A stretch of DNA of 5,057 bases from Anaeromyxobacteraceae bacterium (GTDB lineage: Bacteria > Myxococcota > Myxococcia > Myxococcales > Anaeromyxobacteraceae): assembly GCA_027349605.1 (NCBI GenBank), contig DAIEMM010000047.1:1-5057 (forward strand). Reading direction: 5' to 3'. Positions 1-5,057 of this stretch are shown here, one piece after another. The first letter of the stretch is position 1, and each line of letters starts with the position of its first letter. The notes beneath the pieces are model-generated. The model made no database searches, had not been told where the DNA came from, and worked only from the letters and a program-made list of their open reading frames with translations. A program made the position numbers and the translations under genes.

Positions 1-1
1 C

Positions 2-175
2 CGTGCCGCCAACGTGGCCGGGGCCTTCGCGGCGGCGCCGGGCGTGGCCGGGCGCGACCTGGTGCTCGTCGACGACGTGGTCACCACCGGAGCCACGGTC
101 GAGGCGGCCCGCGGCGCGCTCCGGAGAGCGGGGGCCCGGGACGTCGTGGTGGTCGCCCTGGCCCGGGCCGGTTGA
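2..175 (+). CDS. ComF-family phosphoribosyltransferase, C-terminal fragment (5' end outside window)
   Basis: The last 57 codons and TGA stop of a gene that begins upstream of the window. The fragment opens with R-A-A-N-V-A-G-A-F, matching the R..N..-AF segment of ComF/GntX proteins. It continues into V-L-V-D-D-V-V-T-T-G-A-T (fragment residues 21-32, bases 62-97), the PRPP-binding loop of type I phosphoribosyltransferases with its paired Asp and TTG turn. It ends in an amphipathic helix, an aliphatic strand and A-L-A-R-A-G, the usual ComF C-terminus. Family members are usually about 200-250 residues, so roughly the last quarter is visible. ComF proteins are cytoplasmic and linked in some bacteria to DNA uptake, but the reaction is poorly defined and many carriers are not known to be competent. 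Another phosphoribosyltransferase is possible, though the N-V-A-G-A-F segment favours ComF. Confidence 0.85.
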   Translation, partial: RAANVAGAFAAAPGVAGRDLVLVDDVVTTGATVEAARGALRRAGARDVVVVALARAG

Positions 176-177
176 GG

Positions 178-201
178 GGCGCGGCCGGCCGCCATCGCGC
201 C
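178..201 (+). terminator. Possible weak hairpin after the comF stop
   Basis: GGCGCG (178-183) pairs perfectly with CGCGCC (196-201) around a 12-base loop that itself contains the self-complementary GGCCGGCC. It starts three bases after the TGA at 173-175. No T-run follows, so it is not a canonical intrinsic terminator. In DNA this rich in GC, six-base inverted repeats arise often by chance. Its position between a gene end and a putative promoter is the only argument for it. Confidence 0.2.
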
Positions 202-232
202 GATGCGCGGAATTCCCGGGCCGTTCCGGGGG

Positions 233-238
233 TAGACT
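233..238 (+). promoter_or_regulatory. Putative -10 box (TAGACT) for a leaderless transcript
   Basis: TAGACT matches the TAnnnT form of a sigma-70 type -10 element. It ends six bases before the GTG at 245, so the expected transcription start falls on or next to the start codon, as in leaderless mRNAs. No good -35 is visible: bases 210-215 at the expected spacing read GAATTC. The only Shine-Dalgarno candidate is a poor G-run at 228-232, about 12 bases from the start. The TAG of the box is also an in-frame stop that prevents the downstream reading frame from extending upstream. Confidence 0.45.
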
Positions 239-244
239 CCGGGC

Positions 245-3200
245 GTGCTGCTCCCAGCCCTCCTCCTCCCCCTGGCGCTCCTCGCCGCCGGGCCGGCATC
301 CGCCGTCCCGACGACGGACGACCCCTCGCTCGCCGCCTTCGAGCGCTCCTCCGCCGAGCTGGGCCGCCGCCACGCCGATCCCGGCGCCGTCGCGCCTCTC
401 GTGATGATCCGCGAGCTCGAGCCGACCCTCGCCGACCTCCGGCGCGTGGCGGACGTCTACCGATCCGTCGCCGACGACGCCCGGGCTCACCCCGAGGTGC
501 GGTCCCTCGCACGCTGGTACCTGGCCGGCGTCGAGGAGTCGCTGGGGAACCGGGGCAGGGCCCGGGAGGAGCGGCAGCGGCTCGGCTTCGTCCGCGGCTG
601 GTGGATCGCCGGGCCGTTCGACAACGAGGGGCGCGGGGGATTCGACCGTGCGTTTCCCCCGGAGGCCGCCATCGACCTGTCGGCTCGCGTTCCCGGAAAG
701 GTGCGCGAGGTGGGGTTCCGGGCCCTGCCCCCCGAGCTGGAGTGGAGCGGCGTCGCGAACGTCGGCACCACCGTCCGGCCCCAGAACGAGGCGGTGGTCT
801 ACGCGCTGGCCGTTCCGGAGGTGGCCCGGGAGCAGCGGGCCAGGCTCTGGATCGGCGCGAGCGGGGCCGTCCGCGTCTGGGTGAACGGCGCGAAGGTCCT
901 GGAGGACGCCGCCTACCATCCGGCGCGGCTCGACCAGGCCGCGGTCGAGGTCACGCTCCGGAAGGGGCCGAACCGCATCCTGCTGAAGCTGGCCCAGGAC
1001 AAGGGCGAGATGGCCATCGCGGTGCGGCTCACCGATGCCCGGGGCGCGCCCGTCGCCGCCTCGCCGGCGCCGATGCCCCCCCTCCCGCGGCTCGCGGCCG
1101 GCCCGGCTCCCGGGCCGGCGCGTGTCGAGTCGCTGGTCGCCACGCTCTCCAGGCGGGCGTCGAGGGCGAAGGGCGCGGCCGAGGGGAGGGCCCGCATGGA
1201 TCTCGCGGCCGCGCTGGGGGAGAAGCTTTCCGAGGACGTGACGGAGCACGCCGCGTCGCGCGAGGCGAGGCGGGCGGCCGAGCTCCTGCCGGGAGACGCC
1301 GGGGCGCAGCTGCTCGCCGCCCGTCTCGAGGACCAGGACCCCAATCGCCGCCGGGAGTACCTCGAGGCCGCCCTCCGCGCGGCTCCGGGGCACCCGGTGG
1401 CGCGCCTCGCGCTCGCCGAGGAGGAGCTGCGTCGCGGCAGGGCGCACGAGGCGGTCCGGCGGCTAGGGCCGCTGGTCGCCGAATGGCCTCGCTGGGCCGC
1501 CCCCCGCGCGGTGCTCGCCCAGGCCTGGGAGCAGGTCGGATATCCGTCCCGGGGGCAGGTCGCGCTGCTGCGGCTGGCGGAGGAGTTCCCGCGGCAGCCC
1601 GGGGCGATCGAGCTCGCGGCCCGGACGGCTCGCCAGCTCGACCGGATCTACGAGTCGATGGCGGCGTATCGCACCCTGCTCTCCCTCCGGCACGACGACG
1701 CGGCGGCCCGGTCGGCGCTGGCCTCGCTCCACCTCCGGCGTGGCGAGGTCGACGCCGCACTGGAGCTGTTCGACGAGGCCGTGCGCCTGTCCCCCGGCGA
1801 CCCGTTCCTCCGCCTGGGCCGCGCCGACCTGCTCGCCGCGAACGGCCGCTCCGAGGCCGCCGAGGCCGACTACCTCGTGGCGGCCCGCCTCTCTCCCGAC
1901 GAGCCGGAGGTGTACGAGCGGCGCGGCCGGCAGCTGCTCCGCGACGGCCGGCGCACCGAGGCCCTCGCCGTGCTGCAGACGGCGCTCGACCTGAAGCCGC
2001 AGAGCACCCAGCTGAAGGACCTCACCCGCCAGCTCGAACCGGAGCGGGAGCGCTTCGAGACCCCGTACCTGGTCGACGCCGCGGCGCTCGCGAAGGCGCC
2101 CCCGCCGCGCCGGGGAGACGAGGACGCGGCGATCCTCTCCGAGACCAAGGTCACGCGGGTCCATCCGTCGGGCCTCTCCTCCACCTACTTCCAGCTCATC
2201 GCGAAGGCCTACACCTCGCGGGGCGCCGAGGGGCTGCGCAGCCACCCCATCGGCTACGTCCCCGGCCGGCAGGACATCCGGGTCGAGCGCGCCCGGGTCT
2301 GGAAGGCCGACGGCTCGGTGGTGGACACGCACCAGGAGGCCGACCGGAGCACGAGCGAGCCCTGGTACCGGCTCTACTACGACACGCGGGTTCGGCAGGT
2401 GGTGATCCCGTCGATGGCCGCCGGCGACGTGCTCGAGCTGTCGTGGCGGGTGGACGACGTGGCTCCCGAGAACCTGCTCTCCGACTACTTCGGCGAGGTG
2501 GTCCCGTTCGTCGACACCGCTCGCAAGGAGCGGATGGACTACGTGCTGCTCGCCCCGGCTTCGCGCCCCATTTACGCGAGCGATCCGGCCCTCCCGGGCC
2601 TGTCCCGTTCCGTGAAGGACCTGCCGGGCGGGCTCCGCGAGTACCGGTGGACCGCCACCGACCTGCCGCGCCTCGTGCCCGAGCCCGGGATGCCCGGCTC
2701 GTCCGAGTCCTCCGCCGCGGCCCACGTCTCCACCTACGCCTCCTGGGACGACGTGGCCCGGTTCTACGAGGGGCTGGTGCGCGAGCAGCTTCGCCCCGGC
2801 CCGGGCGTCCGCGCCGCCGCGGCCCGCATCGTGGCCGAGGTGCGGGCCCGTCCGGAGAACGCCGGTCTCGGCGAGCCGGAGATGCGGCGGGAGGTCGTGA
2901 AGGCGGTCTACGACGAGGTGGTCACGAACACCCGCTACGTCGGGCTCGAGTTCGGCATCCACGGCTTCAAGCCCTACCCCGTGGAGCAGGTCCTCACGCG
3001 GCGCTTCGGCGACTGCAAGGACAAGGCGAGCCTGATGCACGCCCTGCTCGAGGCGGCCGGCATCGACTCGCGGATCGTGCTCCTGCGCATGCGCCGGCTG
3101 GGAAACCTGCCGCCCGCGCCGGCCTCGCTGGCGGTCTTCAACCACGCCATCCTCTACGTCCCGGAGCTCGACCTGTGGCTCGACGGGACGGCCACCGGCT

Positions 3201-3952
3201 CCGGCTCGCGGGAGCTTCCCGCCGAGGACCGCGGCGCCTCCGTGCTGGTGGTGAACCCGGGTGCGCCGCCCACCTTCCGGACCATCCCGGAGGCCGTCCC
3301 CGGGGACGACCGCATCGCCACGGAACTGCGGGGCACGCTCGCCGCCGACGGGTCGGCCACCGCCGAGGGGAGCATCGCCGTGGCGGGCGTGCAGGCGCCC
3401 GACTTCCGGCGTGGCTACCGGTCGGAGAGCGGACGTCGCGCCGCGCTGGAACGCAGCTTCGCCCGCACCTTCCCGGGGCTCCGCGTCGAGTCGGTGGAGA
3501 CGAACGACCTCTCGCGCCTCGAGGAGGACGTGACGGTGCGGTTCCGGGTCGCCGTGCCCCGCCTGGCGCGCCCCGAGAACGGCGGCCTCGCGCTCGCTCC
3601 CTTCGGGCAGGGGCAGAGCTGGATGGAGAGCTGGGCACCCGCGTCGACGCGCCGCTACGACCTCGTCCTCCCGAGCCCCTTCGAGAATCGCTTCGCGCTC
3701 CGGTGGGAACTGCCGGCCGGGATGGCCCCCGCCGCCCTGCCGGTGCCCGAGCGGGGCGAGGGACCGTTCGGCTCGTGGTCGGTCTCGCTGCAGGTGGAGG
3801 ACGGCGCGCTCGTCGCCCGGGGATCGCTCCGGGTCTCGTCGCGGCGCATCTCCGCCGCCGACTACCCGGCCTTCCGGGAGTTCCTGGCCGGGGTGGACCG
3901 CGCCCTCCTCCGCACCGTGCGGCTCGTGCGCGTCGACGGGAGGAAGCCGTGA
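245..3952 (+). CDS. Exported TPR / DUF3857 / transglutaminase-like protein with an N-terminal GPF beta-sandwich domain
   Basis: A complete 1235-residue protein. The GTG start is well fixed: an in-frame TAG lies at 233-235, no other start codon intervenes, and the protein opens directly with a signal peptide (Leu/Ala core at residues 2-15, cleavage expected after A-S-A at 20). There is no lipobox cysteine. Order of parts: helical segment about 25-115; beta-sandwich about 117-267, starting W-W-I-A-G-P-F (W119, W120) with a V-R-V-W-V-N-G strand at 209-215; Pro/Ala linker about 268-294; helical and TPR repeats about 300-586, the clearest at 484-518, 519-552 and 553-586; DUF3857 about 625-790, including Y-Y-D713-T and V-L-E-L-S-W from 729; transglutaminase-like domain about 880-985. 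The catalytic triad reads as Cys924 (G-D-C-K-D-K-A), His967 (F-N-H-A) and Asp980 (L-D-G-T). A beta-rich tail about 1020-1235 ends near D-Y-P-A-F-R, as in many DUF3857 proteins. Family knowledge suggests a thiol enzyme acting on peptide or amide bonds outside the cytoplasm, with the TPRs binding partners. Substrate and direction of reaction are unknown. Confidence 0.93.
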   Translation: MLLPALLLPLALLAAGPASAVPTTDDPSLAAFERSSAELGRRHADPGAVAPLVMIRELEPTLADLRRVADVYRSVADDARAHPEVRSLARWYLAGVEESLGNRGRAREERQRLGFVRGWWIAGPFDNEGRGGFDRAFPPEAAIDLSARVPGKVREVGFRALPPELEWSGVANVGTTVRPQNEAVVYALAVPEVAREQRARLWIGASGAVRVWVNGAKVLEDAAYHPARLDQAAVEVTLRKGPNRILLKLAQDKGEMAIAVRLTDARGAPVAASPAPMPPLPRLAAGPAPGPARVESLVATLSRRASRAKGAAEGRARMDLAAALGEKLSEDVTEHAASREARRAAELLPGDAGAQLLAARLEDQDPNRRREYLEAALRAAPGHPVARLALAEEELRRGRAHEAVRRLGPLVAEWPRWAAPRAVLAQAWEQVGYPSRGQVALLRLAEEFPRQPGAIELAARTARQLDRIYESMAAYRTLLSLRHDDAAARSALASLHLRRGEVDAALELFDEAVRLSPGDPFLRLGRADLLAANGRSEAAEADYLVAARLSPDEPEVYERRGRQLLRDGRRTEALAVLQTALDLKPQSTQLKDLTRQLEPERERFETPYLVDAAALAKAPPPRRGDEDAAILSETKVTRVHPSGLSSTYFQLIAKAYTSRGAEGLRSHPIGYVPGRQDIRVERARVWKADGSVVDTHQEADRSTSEPWYRLYYDTRVRQVVIPSMAAGDVLELSWRVDDVAPENLLSDYFGEVVPFVDTARKERMDYVLLAPASRPIYASDPALPGLSRSVKDLPGGLREYRWTATDLPRLVPEPGMPGSSESSAAAHVSTYASWDDVARFYEGLVREQLRPGPGVRAAAARIVAEVRARPENAGLGEPEMRREVVKAVYDEVVTNTRYVGLEFGIHGFKPYPVEQVLTRRFGDCKDKASLMHALLEAAGIDSRIVLLRMRRLGNLPPAPASLAVFNHAILYVPELDLWLDGTATGSGSRELPAEDRGASVLVVNPGAPPTFRTIPEAVPGDDRIATELRGTLAADGSATAEGSIAVAGVQAPDFRRGYRSESGRRAALERSFARTFPGLRVESVETNDLSRLEEDVTVRFRVAVPRLARPENGGLALAPFGQGQSWMESWAPASTRRYDLVLPSPFENRFALRWELPAGMAPAALPVPERGEGPFGSWSVSLQVEDGALVARGSLRVSSRRISAADYPAFREFLAGVDRALLRTVRLVRVDGRKP
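1097..1119. repeat. Perfect 10-bp inverted repeat with 3-base loop, inside the coding region
   Basis: The left arm GCCGGCCCGG (1097-1106) and right arm CCGGGCCGGC (1110-1119) are exact reverse complements around the loop CTC. All stem pairs are G-C, so the RNA hairpin should be very stable. It lies at about residues 285-292 of the transglutaminase-like protein, in the Pro/Ala/Gly linker between the beta-sandwich and the TPR array. No T-run follows, so it is not a standard terminator. The repeat is directly visible; any function is unproven, and Pro/Gly/Ala codons favour such repeats. Confidence 0.6.
3938..3944 (+). promoter_or_regulatory. Strong Shine-Dalgarno sequence (GGGAGGA) for the downstream gene
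   Basis: GGGAGGA contains the full GGAGG core (3939-3943), five bases before the GTG at 3949. It lies inside the last codons of the upstream gene. This site decides the start of the downstream gene: the first in-frame ATG, at 4150, would remove the signal peptide. Confidence 0.85.
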
Positions 3953-5057
3953 CCACGCTCCGCCGCGCCGCCCCGGCGCTTCTCCTCCTCGCCCTGGTGG
4001 CAGGGTTTCCGCTCCGGGCCTCGGCCCGCCTGGGCCCGTCCGGATTCGACGCCTGGCTCCTGCGCGGCGACCCGGCCGCGGCGGCGGTCCGGTTCCGCGC
4101 CGACGCGGCGCACGACCCGTCGGACCCCTGGCCCCTCCTCGGCGAGGCCATGCTGGCCGAGCGCTCGCTCGACGAGCACGCCGAGGCGGGTGCGCTCCTG
4201 GCCCTCGTCGCGGGTGCGCCCCGCCACCCGCTGGCCCTGGTGGCGCTGCGGCGGCTCGGGGAGCTCTCGCTCGCCTCCCCGCCGGTGGCCGACCGGGTGG
4301 ATGCGGCGCTGGCCCGCGCGCTCGGGAGCTCGAGCCTGTCGGGGACGGCTGCCTACCGCGCGAGGGTGGTCCGCGCCGCCATCGCGGAGATGCGGGGCGC
4401 CTTCCCCGAGGCGGCGATCCTGCGCGCCCGGAACGGCGTCGCGAACACCTGGACGCTGGCCGGCCCCTTCGGCGCCTACCACGCCCTCGATCTCGAGCGG
4501 CCGTTTCCACCCGAGCAAGGCGCCTGGCCGCCCGCGGGGGCGAGGCTCCTGCCGGCCCCGGACGGCGCCTTCTCCCTCGACGGAGAGACCGAGCCCGGCG
4601 ACGTCTGGTACGTGGCAGCCGACGCCGCGCTGGCGCGGGGCGGGCGCTACCTGCTCGCCGTCGGGACCACCGCGTCCATCCGGGTCTTCCTCGACGGAAG
4701 GCCGGTGGTGGAGCGGCGCGCCTGGGCGGGGTGGCCCTCGGCCGTGCAGCTCGCCAGGATCGACCTCCCGGCGGGCACGCACCGGTTCCTGGTGAAGATC
4801 ACCCGGGGCGCGGGACGCGCCAACCTGGCGCTCACGCTGGCACGCGACGACGGCTCCGACGCCGACGTCACCTGGGCTGCGGCGACCGGACCCGGACCTG
4901 CCGTGGTCCCCGGGAAGCTCCTGGAGACCGTGCTCGGGGCCCGGGCGCTGGCCGATGCGCTCGAGCCGGACGGGGGGCCGGTCCTGGCGCGGCTCGTCGC
5001 CGCCCGCGACCGGGTCGAGAACGACCGGCAGGCGGCGCTCGTCCTGCTCGACGAGGC
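3949..5057 (+). CDS. Exported protein with helical repeats and a GPF beta-sandwich domain, partial (3' end outside window)
   Basis: An open frame of 369 codons plus two bases with no stop before the window edge. The GTG start overlaps the preceding stop as GTGA and sits behind a strong Shine-Dalgarno, so the two genes are probably translated from one mRNA. The protein begins with a signal peptide: R5-R6, a Leu/Ala core at about 9-20, and cleavage expected after A-S-A at 26. No lipobox is present. Residues about 30-165 are Ala/Leu-rich and helical, TPR-like but without a clean consensus. At W168 begins T-L-A-G-P-F, opening a beta-sandwich to about 300 with a strand I-R-V-F-L-D249-G250. This matches the sandwich of the upstream protein in order and motifs, including a shared F-P-P-E after the GPF motif. 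Helical sequence resumes at about 315 and continues to the edge. The missing part may hold more TPRs or another DUF3857/transglutaminase region; this cannot be seen. No cysteine occurs in the visible part. The function is not recognised; a periplasmic partner of, or paralogue to, the upstream enzyme is the best inference. Confidence 0.85.
   Translation, partial: MTTLRRAAPALLLLALVAGFPLRASARLGPSGFDAWLLRGDPAAAAVRFRADAAHDPSDPWPLLGEAMLAERSLDEHAEAGALLALVAGAPRHPLALVALRRLGELSLASPPVADRVDAALARALGSSSLSGTAAYRARVVRAAIAEMRGAFPEAAILRARNGVANTWTLAGPFGAYHALDLERPFPPEQGAWPPAGARLLPAPDGAFSLDGETEPGDVWYVAADAALARGGRYLLAVGTTASIRVFLDGRPVVERRAWAGWPSAVQLARIDLPAGTHRFLVKITRGAGRANLALTLARDDGSDADVTWAAATGPGPAVVPGKLLETVLGARALADALEPDGGPVLARLVAARDRVENDRQAALVLLDE

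Noticed and set aside
160..169. Palindrome GGCCCGGGCC near the end of the comF fragment
   Set aside because: It encodes conserved residues of the C-terminus and is short; such palindromes are expected by chance here.
210..220. GAATTCCCGGG resembles an EcoRI-SmaI cloning linker
   Set aside because: No flanking vector sequence; CCCGGG is common in this composition, and the comF and downstream genes fit around it naturally.
3..404. A 133-codon plus-strand open frame across the comF end and the start of the large gene
   Set aside because: Out of frame with both supported genes, low-complexity Pro/Ser/Arg translation, and it ignores the PRPP motif in the neighbouring frame.
4150..4152. In-frame ATG as an alternative start of the second large gene
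   Set aside because: It has no convincing SD and would remove the signal peptide; the GTG at 3949 has both a strong SD and a signal peptide behind it.
1463..4510. A 1015-codon open frame on the minus strand
   Set aside because: It lies antisense to a gene with clear domains and crosses the junction of both large genes. Its translation is dominated by Arg, Gly, Pro and Ala with no recognisable domain, as expected for shadow frames in very high-GC DNA.
3862..4782. A 306-codon minus-strand open frame opposite the second large gene
   Set aside because: Arg/Gly/Pro-rich with no motif; the plus strand here has a signal peptide, SD and a domain shared with the upstream protein.

Overview
The window is extremely GC-rich (roughly three-quarters G+C by eye), with almost every codon ending in G or C. 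Dense plus-strand coding, GTG starts and large secreted TPR/transglutaminase-like proteins suggest a high-GC environmental bacterium. A myxobacterial relative such as Anaeromyxobacter would fit, and Acidobacteriota or Gemmatimonadota are alternatives. No ribosomal or marker gene is present, so this placement is inference.

Layout, all on the + strand: (1) positions 2-175 hold the C-terminal end of a ComF-family phosphoribosyltransferase, with its PRPP-binding motif visible. (2) A 69-base gap (176-244) holds a weak GC hairpin and a TAGACT box placed as if it drives a leaderless transcript starting at the GTG at 245. (3) Positions 245-3952 encode a complete 1235-residue exported protein: signal peptide, helical segment, GPF-motif beta-sandwich, Pro/Ala linker, TPR array, DUF3857, transglutaminase-like domain with an intact Cys-His-Asp triad, and a C-terminal beta-rich region. 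(4) From 3949 a second exported protein begins, overlapping the first by 4 bases (GTGA) behind a strong Shine-Dalgarno sequence. It runs off the window after 369 codons with no stop. It carries the same signal peptide / helical / GPF-sandwich order and looks like a diverged relative of its neighbour.

The two large genes look like a translationally coupled pair acting outside the cytoplasm, probably in the periplasm. The first is a likely thiol enzyme (peptidase, amidase or transglutaminase-type chemistry) with protein-protein and possibly glycan-binding modules; the second shares the putative binding module. Substrate and pathway cannot be read from the sequence. The comF fragment is probably an unrelated upstream neighbour. 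I see no mobile element, CRISPR array, tRNA or rRNA.
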